Under the pieces are notes generated by a model. That model was not told where the DNA came from. It did not search any database and worked only from the letters and a program-made list of their open reading frames with translations. This document shows, piece after piece, positions 8,128-16,431 of a stretch of DNA of 64,000 nucleotides. The stretch comes from Domibacillus sp. DTU_2020_1001157_1_SI_ALB_TIR_016 (GTDB lineage Bacteria; Bacillota; Bacilli; Bacillales; Domibacillaceae): contig NZ_CP135439.1 in the NCBI RefSeq assembly GCF_032341995.1, positions 1,612,001-1,676,000 on the forward strand, read 5' to 3'. Made by a program: the position numbers and the translations under genes. Numbering within the stretch: position 1 is the first letter of the stretch; each line of letters begins with the position of its first letter.

Positions 8128-9212
8128 CCTGTACTCTTCCGCTTTCTCCTAATAATGGCGACCAGAAGTAAAAATAAAGGAATAATGAACAAAAAGCCAG
8201 GATAGACCGAGCTGATGAAGCCGCCAAGCATTTTGATCGACTCGGCATTACTCGTATAAACAGCCATCGGTATGATAAGAAGACTGAGAACATAAACAGC
8301 CGTCTTATGATGCTTTGCTTTAGTGATGTTGGCTGCAATCAATGCAGCTAAGTACAAGTTGTTCATAAACGAAGTAATGGAGAAGACGGCCCAAAAAACA
8401 AGAAAAATAAGATCCAGCCGTTCTACGATGCCCAGTTCAATTGATTTAATCATGTAAATAACCGGTTCTGGAACGTGCTTCAGCTTAGCTTCGCTAAAAT
8501 AGGTAAATGTGCAAAGTGCAAGCAATGTATATAGAATGGTTACGGCAATGCTTGCTCCTGCAGCCGCTTTCCATTTTCCTTTGTTGTTCGCCTGAGTAAA
8601 GGGAAAAAGCCAGAGCAGCATTTCGCTTCCACCTAATGAAAAAACAGCTTTTTGGGCGCCTGCTGCTATATCCTGGATACCGGAAGACCCGATGGGCAGT
8701 AAATAATAAACATTCAAGTGATTCCACATGAAGAGAAAAATCATGAGCACACCCATCAGAAAAAAGGACATCAGCACGTGAAACCGAGCGATTACCCGAA
8801 TATCCTCTTGAATCAAGTAGATTGTAATCGCTGTAATAATGACTGCGAACACAATGGGTGGTGTATAAGGAAACGCCCAATCTGCGGTAATCGAAAGAAA
8901 AACCGCTAAAATCTGGCTGGCGACCATGAAAAAAAAGAGCATATAAAGCGCTATAATCAGCACACTAATCACTCGTCCAACAATGAGCGGCAAAAATTCA
9001 GCCAATGTTTTATGAGGAAAGCGTGAAGCCAGCAGCCAAATTACGACAATCGCTGCCTGCATGAAAAAACCCGCCAGCAGGATCGATAACCAGCCGTCTT
9101 TCCCCGCAGCTTGATGCACGTCGTATGGAAGAGAGAGAATTCCAACACCAACATGGGTTTGCAGCATAAAGAAAAAAAGCTGCCAGGTTGAAATGCTTGC
9201 TTCCCTTTTCAT
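8124..9212 (-). CDS. Spore germination permease, GerAB/YndE family
   Basis: 362 residues with about ten membrane helices, of the amino acid/polyamine/organocation-like GerAB family that binds germinants in the spore inner membrane. The N-terminus (ISTWQLFFFMLQTHVGVGIL ... LPYDVH) is characteristic, and the protein ends in a basic tail RRKRKSTG. No GerAA or GerAC gene is beside it, so it is an orphan B subunit. It is followed by an overlapping 54-aa gene. Expression in the forespore would be expected for the family. Confidence 0.9.
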   Translation of the reverse strand: MKREASISTWQLFFFMLQTHVGVGILSLPYDVHQAAGKDGWLSILLAGFFMQAAIVVIWLLASRFPHKTLAEFLPLIVGRVISVLIIALYMLFFFMVASQILAVFLSITADWAFPYTPPIVFAVIITAITIYLIQEDIRVIARFHVLMSFFLMGVLMIFLFMWNHLNVYYLLPIGSSGIQDIAAGAQKAVFSLGGSEMLLWLFPFTQANNKGKWKAAAGASIAVTILYTLLALCTFTYFSEAKLKHVPEPVIYMIKSIELGIVERLDLIFLVFWAVFSITSFMNNLYLAALIAANITKAKHHKTAVYVLSLLIIPMAVYTSNAESIKMLGGFISSVYPGFLFIIPLFLLLVAIIRRKRKSTG

Positions 9213-9650
9213 TTTTTCACCTACTGTCTTCCTGCTTCTTTTTTCTGCGTTTGCGGCTTGCTTTCACAGGGCGGCTTTATTAACTCCCATCAATTGCTCC
9301 GATCAAATGCGTCTTTTAAATCTGCCCGCCGCAGCACTGAGGGATGTGTCACGCCAAGAAAGGTTATCTTGCATAAATGAATCAATAGAAAGGACTTTCC
9401 AAATACACTGTCTTTCTGCTCCTAAAATGACATCACCTATTGTCCCTTTTTCAGTAGGGTGAGGAAAATCCGGTATTTTATGCATAAAAAAGAACCAGCT
9501 CATGCTAGTGGGGCTGAACCTTGTCTCACAAAAAGGAGGCAGTGCCGTGAGGTAACCATGAGCCTCTTTCTTATTTGATTATTGTTCAATAGTTGACCAA
9601 AACTGTTAATTAATTTAAAGAAATGTTTGGCCAGGCAGGTAGATGTTATA
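9213..9650. other. Intergenic region with terminator and post-terminator repeat
   Basis: A GAGGC/GCCTC hairpin at about 9535-9567 with T runs on both sides could end transcription of the 9651-9881 gene. It is followed at 9568-9608 by a motif (TTGTTCAATAGTTGACCAAAA) that recurs near 14.55, 17.71 and 18.39 kb. The upstream part should contain the gerAB promoter. Confidence 0.45.
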
Positions 9651-9881
9651 TTATTTCATTTTAGGCTTTATTCGTTTTTTAAATTCGTCTTTGGTAATCT
9701 CCCAAACGTCATACTCTTCTCCGAACTTTTCTCTAACGTCCATCCCCATTAAGTCAGAAATTATGTTGTAATCATCTAAGATATCTTCGTTAAGAGTTCC
9801 TGCTACTGTATTCCACCTAATAAATCTTTCATCATTAGGACTGATAATATAAAAATATCTTGTATCAAACTTTGTTATCAT
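9651..9881 (-). CDS. Hypothetical protein (76 aa)
   Basis: 76 residues from ATG 9881, which is preceded by GGATGGAGGAACA; the frame is open five codons further but the ribosome-binding site decides for 9881. It begins MITKFDTRYFYIISPNDERF and ends in a lysine-rich tail (FKKRIKPKMK). Composition is that of a real soluble protein, and isolated small genes like this are often immunity-type proteins, but no family could be recognised. Confidence 0.55.
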   Translation of the reverse strand: MITKFDTRYFYIISPNDERFIRWNTVAGTLNEDILDDYNIISDLMGMDVREKFGEEYDVWEITKDEFKKRIKPKMK

Positions 9882-10112
9882 TGTTCCTCCATCCATATTT
9901 CAGTGGACAATCGACAAGGGGCAGGGGAAAGAGCATGACCATGTGGAAGTTGATGGAGAGAATCGCATCCATAAGAGTCCGCGACCTTGGCAAACACACA
10001 CGCTGCCACGAGACCAGATGTCAGACGCTTTATTTTGTTCACTCATTTTTCTCTGTTTCTTTTCTCAAATGGCTGTATAATGAGAAATAGATAATGAGAG
10101 AGGCAGGATACT

Positions 10113-10946
10113 GTGAATTACATCGTACTTGATATTGAATGGAATGCGTCAAAATGGAATCCGCACCACCTGGAAGAAATTATCGAAGTCTCGGCTCTGA
10201 AGGTGTCGCCCGCTACATTGGACGTGATCGATGTCTTTTCATCCCTGGTGAAGCCGGCAGAGCGGTTAACATCGTTTACAAAAAAACTAACAGGCATCAC
10301 GGAGCGGGATGTGTCTTCCGCCCCGGCCTTTCCGCATGTATTAAAGAAATTTAAGGCGTTTCTTGGCACGGAGGAATCTTGTTTTGTGACATGGGGGAAA
10401 GAAGATTTTCGGTTCTTGGAAAAGGAATGCAAACGTTACCGGCTTCCTTCCTTGAACCTGTCCACCTATATTGACATATTGCCGATTCTTCAGTTTGGCC
10501 TGTATGATACCTTTAACGGCAACACCCCCAGCCTGACTAAAACTATGGAGGTGTTCCAAATCGAAGCAGACGGGCAGGCACATAACAGCTTAGATGATTC
10601 GATGAATACCTTAAAAGTGTTTCGCTATCTTCACGGAAAACTGGATGTTCATGCGACGTACAAATCAAACAAAACACCTGAAGAACGGTATCTGCATGAG
10701 GATACACTGAAATCCAGCGGAAAAAAGCAATTAATGAAATGCATCTTTGCGTATATGAAAAAGCATGACGTAGATGATGTGGCATTCGATGCCTTCTTTA
10801 CGAGCCCCATCTGGCTGGATCGGGCCGCTGCACTTGATCTGAATGAACACGTAACGGCTGTTTTTAAAACCGATTTTGATGCGCAAAAACAAAAGGCATC
10901 CGAGAAATATGTAGCCCAGAAAGCATTGCTGCTTACCAAAAGATGA
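10113..10946 (+). CDS. DEDDh 3'-5' exonuclease domain protein (KapD-like)
   Basis: 277 residues, GTG start after GAGAGGCAGGATACT. The N-terminal ~180 residues form an RNase T/DNA polymerase III epsilon-type exonuclease: VLDIEWNA (Asp and Glu of ExoI), TWGKEDFRFLE (ExoII), and HNSLDDSMNT (His and Asp of ExoIII). About 90 further residues form a charged C-terminal extension not present in short KapD proteins. KapD is known in Bacillus as an inhibitor of the KinA sporulation pathway, but this longer protein may be another member. Terminator at 10972. Confidence 0.8.
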   Translation: MNYIVLDIEWNASKWNPHHLEEIIEVSALKVSPATLDVIDVFSSLVKPAERLTSFTKKLTGITERDVSSAPAFPHVLKKFKAFLGTEESCFVTWGKEDFRFLEKECKRYRLPSLNLSTYIDILPILQFGLYDTFNGNTPSLTKTMEVFQIEADGQAHNSLDDSMNTLKVFRYLHGKLDVHATYKSNKTPEERYLHEDTLKSSGKKQLMKCIFAYMKKHDVDDVAFDAFFTSPIWLDRAAALDLNEHVTAVFKTDFDAQKQKASEKYVAQKALLLTKR

Positions 10947-10971
10947 AATGTCAAGACGATAGTCTGCTTAA

Positions 10972-11003
10972 AAAGAGGTGCCCTAATAAGGCATCTCTTT
11001 TTG
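10972..11003 (+). terminator. Terminator of the exonuclease gene
   Basis: AAAGAGGTG ... AGGCATCTCTTTTTG hairpin with T run, 26 bp downstream of the stop codon. It is nearly the same as the terminator at 1967-1993. Confidence 0.65.
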
Positions 11004-11215
11004 CTGATCACGCTTATGCGCCTTACAGCCGCATTTTTCGAATTCATTTGTAAAAGCCAACTTCTCTATTTCGTGAAATTAATGAATGCTCTAAGGAAAA
11101 AGTTTTATTTAGTAACTTTCCAGCCTCTAAACTTTTAACTAATCATTGACCCGATTACATGAAAAGAGGCTGTACAAGCCGGTTAGCGTTTATGGACCTG
11201 GATAAAGCCAATCGA
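11004..11215. repeat. Dispersed repeat, copy 2
   Basis: Carries the block TATGCGCCTTACAGCCGCA (about 11015-11034) and a later AAGCCGGTTAGCGTTTATGG block (11179-11198), in the same order and spacing class as the copy at 1963-2095. No coding frame. Confidence 0.5.
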
Positions 11216-11309
11216 AGAAAGTTGCCAAAATGGAGCAACGTAGTGTTACATAACGTAATGTTTCATTGTAATTGGTTGTGGTAATATTCTTAAAAAAGGA
11301 GGGACAAAA

Positions 11310-11480
11310 ATGCCCAATTACAAAGTTCAATATTATGAAAAAATACCCTCAGATTTAAAAACCATTGAGGTCACAGAAGAAACCGCAGCTAAAGCCAAAG
11401 AAGTAGCAATGGACAAGCTTGATAACCAGCTCGATGTAGGGCACTATATGATCCATAAAGTTGTTGAAACAAAGAGCTGA
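11310..11480 (+). CDS. Hypothetical small protein (56 aa)
   Basis: 56 residues, MPNYKVQYYEKIPSDL to HKVVETKS, with a strong ribosome-binding site AAAAAAGGAGGGACAAAA. The order of a short beta-type start, a long amphipathic middle (EETAAKAKEVAMDKLDN) and a final strand suggests a compact folded domain. A clear terminator follows immediately, so it forms a single-gene unit. Family not recognised. Confidence 0.6.
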   Translation: MPNYKVQYYEKIPSDLKTIEVTEETAAKAKEVAMDKLDNQLDVGHYMIHKVVETKS

Positions 11481-11506
11481 CTCTTTTAAGGAGTTAGCTC
11501 TTTTTA
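11473..11506 (+). terminator. Terminator of the 56-aa gene
   Basis: AGAGCTGACTC ... GAGTTAGCTCT hairpin followed by TTTTT; it overlaps the stop codon. Confidence 0.7.
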
Positions 11507-11768
11507 TATAAAGGCTCTGTTAAACGATAGTATTGATATTTGATCAAAAGAAAAAGGACTGTTCTTTGTTCCCTTTGTTTACCTCTTCTTTAACTAAAGC
11601 ACCCCGTTAACTTAAGTAGAATCCTTCACAATCTCATCTACACCTTAATGTAACTCCAATCCATTAAATGTATTGCTTTAGAATCTGATGGGATTAAAAA
11701 AAGACGCCTTCTTATTAAAGAAAAGCGCCCGATTTTAGAAGAGTGGAAATTTAAAAGAGCTTCAAGAT
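11507..11768. other. Intergenic region with minus-strand terminator
   Basis: A hairpin at about 11703-11734, with TTTTTTT on the minus strand, would end the acetyltransferase transcript. Near 11583-11620 is one member of the TTTAACTAA/GTTAA inverted-repeat family also seen at 13.6 and 14.46 kb. Confidence 0.45.
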
Positions 11769-11894
11769 TCACCTTTTAAAGTCTTTTAAAAAGTTAATGT
11801 AGATCATATCATAGCTCTGGACTTCTTCATACATAATCAAATATTCTATTCGCTTTCTTATTGCCGAAGTAATAATTCCTTTTAATTTTTTCAT
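11769..11894 (-). CDS. Possible 41-aa protein overlapping the acetyltransferase stop
   Basis: ATG 11894 overlaps the acetyltransferase stop in ATGA. The 41 residues (MKKLKGIITSAIRKRIEYLI ... FLKDFKR) are basic and probably helical. The overlap suggests coupled translation, but the frame is short and unsupported by any known family. Confidence 0.35.
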   Translation of the reverse strand: MKKLKGIITSAIRKRIEYLIMYEEVQSYDMIYINFLKDFKR

Positions 11895-12451
11895 TCTGCT
11901 TCCAGCTCTTTGATTTTTTTAGCAGGTACTCCTGCCACTACACAATTATCTAGTACATCCTTTGTAATAACAGCACCTGCTGCAACAATAACGTTATTTC
12001 CGATTGTTACTCCTGGAAGAATCGTGCAATTCCCTCCAATCCATACATCATCACCTATCGTTACTGGTTTAGATATTGCTTTTTTCTCGCGCCTGCCTTT
12101 GGGAGAAAGAGGGTGGCCCACTGTAGTAATCAACGTATTCGGACCAATCATACAATAATCCCCTATGTGGACCGGGGCTATATCCAGAATCGTTACATTG
12201 TAATTCGTTAAAAAATCTTCCCCAACATGAATATTCTTGCCATTATCACAGTTAAAATTTGGCTGGATAAAAACCTCCTTCTTAAAGGAACCAAACAATT
12301 CTCTGATAATGGCCATCTGGGCTTCATGATTAGCTGGGTCAGTATTATTATATTTTCTGCACAGCTGTAATGCCCTTTCTTTTCGGGCAGCAACTTCCTT
12401 GTCAAAGAATACATATTCCAATCCTGCATCTAATTTTTCAATTTCCCTCAT
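11891..12451 (-). CDS. maa: Maltose/galactoside-type O-acetyltransferase (hexapeptide repeat)
   Basis: 186 residues. The N-terminal part (about 1-55) is the Mac domain of sugar acetyltransferases; the remainder is a left-handed beta-helix with hexapeptide repeats, including VTILDIAPVHIGDYCMIGPN, the catalytic histidine in TTVGHPL, and the closing IGNNVIVAAGAVITKDV. It should move acetyl from acetyl-CoA to a sugar hydroxyl in the cytoplasm. It is divergent from an AraC-type regulator (12638), a likely control gene. A decayed paralogue tail is at 14846-14986. Confidence 0.85.
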   Translation of the reverse strand: MREIEKLDAGLEYVFFDKEVAARKERALQLCRKYNNTDPANHEAQMAIIRELFGSFKKEVFIQPNFNCDNGKNIHVGEDFLTNYNVTILDIAPVHIGDYCMIGPNTLITTVGHPLSPKGRREKKAISKPVTIGDDVWIGGNCTILPGVTIGNNVIVAAGAVITKDVLDNCVVAGVPAKKIKELEAE

Positions 12452-12637
12452 CTTATCACCTCATTCATTCAATGGTTTGCTTTGCATGCAAAAATCATTT
12501 TGTTACAAAATAATATTATTCTAATACTATAAATAACATTTTGAAGGCACTTTTTTATATCATATAAATATGTTTTATTGTATATTGATATGGTTGTTTG
12601 CTTTTGTTTTATTACAAATTTTATAGGAGATGTTTCT

Positions 12638-13378
12638 ATGACTTCAATTGCCAAAACTCTTTCAGAAATCACTTTTAAGCGAAAAGAAGAAAAACAGCGC
12701 CATCATACCTACGATGAAGAACTCATGCAATACGAATACATGAAAAACGGTAATATGGATGCCATACCTCTCGGAATTAAGCTTTTCCAAAGTAACACTA
12801 CCGGAACATTATCGGACCATCCTGTTATGAATTATAAATATCTGTTTGTTGCCTCCATTACTCTAAGCAGTCGATTCTGCATAGAAGGTGGAATGTACTC
12901 AGAAGATGCCTATAACCTAAGCGACCTTTATATCCGGTTAGTAGATAAGTGCAAAACGGTGGAGGAAATCTTTGCTTTACACAACAAAATGTTTACTGAT
13001 TACACCAAACGTATGTCCGAACTGAAGAAGGAAAAAATATACTCAAAACCGGTTCTTCGTTGTATAGATTATATTGATTTACATCTACATGAAACCATTA
13101 CGGTAAAATCACTGGCGCAATATGTAAGCTTGTCCCCTACCTATCTATCTGCCTTGTTTAGTAAAGAAACAGGTACATCAATCTCTGAATACATTAGAGA
13201 GAAACGAATTAATACGGCTATAACACTTTTAAAGTATTCCGAATATACCTGCATGGAAATCGCTAATAACCTGGGTTTTTCTTCCCAGAGCCATTTCAAT
13301 AAACTGTTTAAACAATACACTGGACTTACACCAAAAGAATACCGCCTAAAGTATTTTCGGCTCAACTGGACTAAATAA
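12638..13378 (+). CDS. AraC family transcriptional regulator
   Basis: 246 residues from ATG 12638 (ribosome-binding site ATAGGAGATG). The last ~100 residues are the two helix-turn-helix AraC DNA-binding domain (VKSLAQYVSLSPTYLSALFSK and CMEIANNLGFSSQSHFNKLF). The N-terminal ~140 residues are not a cupin sensor I can recognise. It is divergently read from the sugar acetyltransferase and may regulate it. It ends in a good terminator. Confidence 0.85.
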   Translation: MTSIAKTLSEITFKRKEEKQRHHTYDEELMQYEYMKNGNMDAIPLGIKLFQSNTTGTLSDHPVMNYKYLFVASITLSSRFCIEGGMYSEDAYNLSDLYIRLVDKCKTVEEIFALHNKMFTDYTKRMSELKKEKIYSKPVLRCIDYIDLHLHETITVKSLAQYVSLSPTYLSALFSKETGTSISEYIREKRINTAITLLKYSEYTCMEIANNLGFSSQSHFNKLFKQYTGLTPKEYRLKYFRLNWTK

Positions 13379-13386
13379 TACAAAAT

Positions 13387-13420
13387 GCCGGACGAAAGAA
13401 TTCCTCTCATCCGGCGTGTT
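13387..13420 (+). terminator. Terminator of the AraC-type gene
   Basis: GCCGGA ... TCCGGC hairpin followed by GTGTTTCC, nine bases after the stop codon. Confidence 0.6.
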
Positions 13421-13712
13421 TCCTTCTTGTACAAAAACATAGGAGTCCTAAACAATATTTTTATTTATTAAAAGGTTAATTAAAAAAGGTAAAGTGTACC
13501 CCTCGTAAAGGACATTTTTTGCAAGGATAATTAATACTAAATCCCATTTTTCGCCCTTAATTTTAACAACCCTTCTTATTCAAGAATATGGCCCGATTAT
13601 TGAATAAGAGCTAAAGACGCTTCTTCCACTAAACTGCCCTTTAGCTGAATAAGAAAAGGCTGCCGAAATGACAGCCGAGATATTAACAAACGCCCTGTTA
13701 GTGAAACAAGAC
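13421..13712. other. Intergenic repeats and minus-strand terminator
   Basis: A GGCTG/CAGCC hairpin at about 13662-13682 with TTTT on the minus strand should end the DUF3885 gene. Several imperfect copies of an inverted motif of the TTCAACTAA-N-TTAGTTGAA type lie at 13588-13655 and 13692-13710. Confidence 0.45.
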
Positions 13713-14390
13713 TTATGCTCTCTCTCTAAACAACAGGTCAATTTCTGCACGGTCATAATCTAAAATCCAACCATTATATTCTTCGTAAAAAAATCTTATA
13801 TCCTCTTTATCAGCCGCCAAAATATCACACCCACGGTCATCATACAAATGATAAATCATCTTCTTAGAGAGATTAATAAAGTAAATATCATATCCGCTTT
13901 GATAATTATTTTTCAATATTGTAGATGGGTGAGCAAAGTCTTCATAGCTAATAGCTTTTAAAAGTTGGGAATACTTAATTTCATTTTTTAGACAAGGAAG
14001 AACAAAACGATGAGTGATCGATTCGTCCTCGTCGTCTTCTTCATCTTGGTCATTAAAAACACTAGGTAAAAGCTGATATTGCAGCTTATATAATGTTTTT
14101 CTGTGTTTCGCGTACTTTAGATAAACATTTAAAGGTTTTCTTTGAAGAAAATTGTCCCCGCTTGTGGAATGCACATCTGTAACAAGCAATATATGGTCGT
14201 TTTCCTCAAAAGTCTTATTGAATAAAGTAATAGCTCGTTGGAAAGTTTGTTTAATTCTTTGTTCTTCGTTATCTGGGAAAGGCGGTGAAATTTCAAAACG
14301 AATACTATTCTCCCATGAATAGAACAAGCTGGGTGCTAAAACTAAATCATTATAATATTCATTTAAAAATAATTGCAGCACTTTAGTCAT
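13713..14390 (-). CDS. DUF3885 domain protein
   Basis: 225 residues from ATG 14390 (GGAG eight bases upstream). The opening LQLFLNEYYNDLVLAPSLFY and the end YHLYDDRGCDILAADKEDI ... YNGWILDYDRAEIDLLF match the DUF3885 family found in Bacillus and relatives, often next to polymorphic toxin or immunity genes. A run of acidic residues (DQDEEDDEDES) lies in the middle. Function is not established. No toxin gene is adjacent here. Confidence 0.75.
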   Translation of the reverse strand: MTKVLQLFLNEYYNDLVLAPSLFYSWENSIRFEISPPFPDNEEQRIKQTFQRAITLFNKTFEENDHILLVTDVHSTSGDNFLQRKPLNVYLKYAKHRKTLYKLQYQLLPSVFNDQDEEDDEDESITHRFVLPCLKNEIKYSQLLKAISYEDFAHPSTILKNNYQSGYDIYFINLSKKMIYHLYDDRGCDILAADKEDIRFFYEEYNGWILDYDRAEIDLLFRERA

Positions 14391-14845
14391 TTTATTTCTC
14401 CATTTATTTTTATAATTCATTCAAAATAACATATTAACACCTATTTGTTATTAAAGGTATGTTGTTCAACTAACCTGCCTTGTTAGTTGAACAAGAAAAT
14501 TAACAATATTCTTTAACCAGCCTTTCTTTTAAGTCGGTTATCGAAAAAAGCCTTTTACTTAACAATTTCGGTCAACTACTGACCAATAGCTAAAATAAAT
14601 AAGAAGAAAAAGGGTCATGATTACCCACGAAGTAATCATGACCCTTTGTCGTTTTTGAGTAGTCATAACTTAACAGTTTTGACTACTGCATAAAAATGTA
14701 ATGTGATTGTATTTTTCTAGTCTTACTGTTTCTAACGACTTGTAGCAAAGTCAAGACTAAAGAGTAGTCATAACTTGTAGTCAAAAGTGAAATGCTGTTG
14801 AAAGCATCCCGATTTGTTTAACACTTATTTTATTTATATATAAGT
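14391..14845. other. Repeat-rich intergenic region
   Basis: Holds a perfect 13-bp inverted repeat with a 7-bp spacer (14462-14474 / 14482-14494, TTGTTCAACTAAC). A perfect 16-bp stem lies at 14609-14624 / 14632-14647 with T-rich sequence on both sides (bidirectional terminator). A minus-strand copy of the post-terminator motif is at 14549-14608. A direct repeat AGTAGTCATAACTT sits at 14659 and 14763. No gene. Confidence 0.5.
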
Positions 14846-14986
14846 ACACTTTTACGCGATATTGGTGATAATACAATTATTGGGGCTGGAAGTGTCGTTA
14901 CAAAAGATACACCTTCAAACGTTATTGCAGCAGGGGACCATGTCGAGTTATCAGGTCTATCACTGAAAACGATAAAATCGGGTTAA
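14846..14986 (+). pseudogene. Tail of a hexapeptide acetyltransferase
   Basis: The frame reads IGDNTIIGAGSVVTKDTPSN then VIAAGDHV and a short end, stopping at 14984-14986. This is the last coil of a left-handed beta-helix acetyltransferase, like the end of the 11891-12451 gene. Nothing of the N-terminal three quarters is present. Confidence 0.6.
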
Positions 14987-15111
14987 AAGTAACCGAAAAC
15001 AATAGTTAAAGCGACAAGGTTCTTAGTAAAAATTTGGAGGCATTGCATGAGCCATAGGAGGTCCCTAAGGTTAAATAAACAGCATCTCTACTAACTAAAA
15101 CTACATACACA

Positions 15112-15145
15112 AAAACCCTGTCCTTAAATTGGATAGGGTTTTAAA
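15112..15145. terminator. Terminator of the SLH gene
   Basis: AAAACCCT-GTCC/GGA-AGGGTTTT hairpin with A run before and T run after; usable from both strands. It lies just downstream of the minus-strand SLH gene. Confidence 0.65.
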
Positions 15146-15173
15146 GTTTAGGTTTTTTTAGTTCATTTATATA

Positions 15174-16166
15174 TTATTCGGTTGCTGTCGTAGCTGGAAG
15201 AACATTTGTATGTTCAAAAGTAGACTTAACGTTTGCACTCGATGTTGTTTTAGTAGCGGTAAAATCAAATGGTGCGTTGAATTGTGATTCTATGTCTCCA
15301 ACAATGACATTACCTTTTTTACCGGTTAAAGGCACGCTAGAATGAGTAACAAACAATGTTTTTCTGTCTTGAGTAATAAAATAAGAAGTAGGCTCGATTT
15401 CTTTAAATGTTCCATCGCTGAATTCTACACTGAAAATAAACGCATTTACAACTTCTTCTGCTGTGTACTCTTCTGGAACCGGCTCACTTAAAAATACTTT
15501 CGTCCGGTGTTCAGTAGCTACTTGCGCACCTGATGCTGTTGGATAATAGCCGTTTTCCAGAGAGAAAAGGAAAGTGTTCCAAAGCAAAATAGCGAATTCG
15601 CCTCGTGTAATATTACTGTTTGTTCCAAATGAAGTCGCTGTTTTACCCGAAGTAATTTCAGTTCCGTATAAAGACTCAATATATGACTTGAATACGCCGC
15701 CAACATCAGTAAACGGTGTAGATTTTGCATATTCTTCTAACTCAAATGCGGTTACAATAAACTTTGCCATAGCTCCACGACTTAATGGCAGTTCTGGTTT
15801 AAACTCTGTGCTCGTTACCCCAGAAACAACTCCAATTTCAGCAAGTGCATTAACAGAACCACGTATACGAGAATTTAAATCTTTAAATCCTGCATCTTTT
15901 GCGTTTGCCGTATCTAATTCAAGCATTTTAGCCAAAATTACGGCAGCATCCCCACGAGTCAGTGTTTGTGTAGTTCCAAATTTTGTTGCTGAAACACCAT
16001 TAATCATTTCGTTGAGATACAAAAAGCTTACTGCATCATCATAACGACTACCTACATCAGTAAATGGATGCGCAAGTTCAAGTTCTTCTGCATTTGCTGG
16101 AACCGAAATACTAGAAATCGCTACGGTAGCGGCTGTTGCTGCCGTAAATAATGTGTATTTATTCAA
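15174..16166 (-). CDS. S-layer homology (SLH) domain surface protein
   Basis: 330 residues with a signal peptide (MNKYTLFTAATAATVAISSI, cleavage likely after VPANA). Three SLH repeats follow at about 33-90, 92-145 and 150-205 (FTDVGSRYDDAVSFLYLNEM, FKDLNSRIRGSVNALAEIGV, FTDVGGVFKSYIESLYGTEI). These normally bind pyruvylated secondary cell wall polymer. The C-terminal ~120 residues look like a beta-rich domain of unknown role. The protein should be anchored on the cell surface. Confidence 0.9.
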   Translation of the reverse strand: MNKYTLFTAATAATVAISSISVPANAEELELAHPFTDVGSRYDDAVSFLYLNEMINGVSATKFGTTQTLTRGDAAVILAKMLELDTANAKDAGFKDLNSRIRGSVNALAEIGVVSGVTSTEFKPELPLSRGAMAKFIVTAFELEEYAKSTPFTDVGGVFKSYIESLYGTEITSGKTATSFGTNSNITRGEFAILLWNTFLFSLENGYYPTASGAQVATEHRTKVFLSEPVPEEYTAEEVVNAFIFSVEFSDGTFKEIEPTSYFITQDRKTLFVTHSSVPLTGKKGNVIVGDIESQFNAPFDFTATKTTSSANVKSTFEHTNVLPATTATE

Positions 16167-16431
16167 ATAAATATCTCCTATTCTTTTGTTTGATAAAAAT
16201 ATTCTAACATGAAAGATTAACCAACAGTTCGTCCATATAAATGAACAATACTATTCGCGGATGGAATATTAGTTGACAGAGAAACTTGAAATTGACATAC
16301 AAAGGCTAAAGTTTAGTGTGTGACAAAGCCTTTTCATAGGTATGGAAAAAACACACTTCTGGGATTAATACACAATTATTAGCAAATTCTCATTTTTTGG
16401 TGATATGCTGGTCATAAAGGGGGCAGTTACT
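16167..16431. other. Divergent promoter region
   Basis: Between the SLH gene (minus) and the lipoprotein gene (plus). No structured element seen. Confidence 0.3.
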
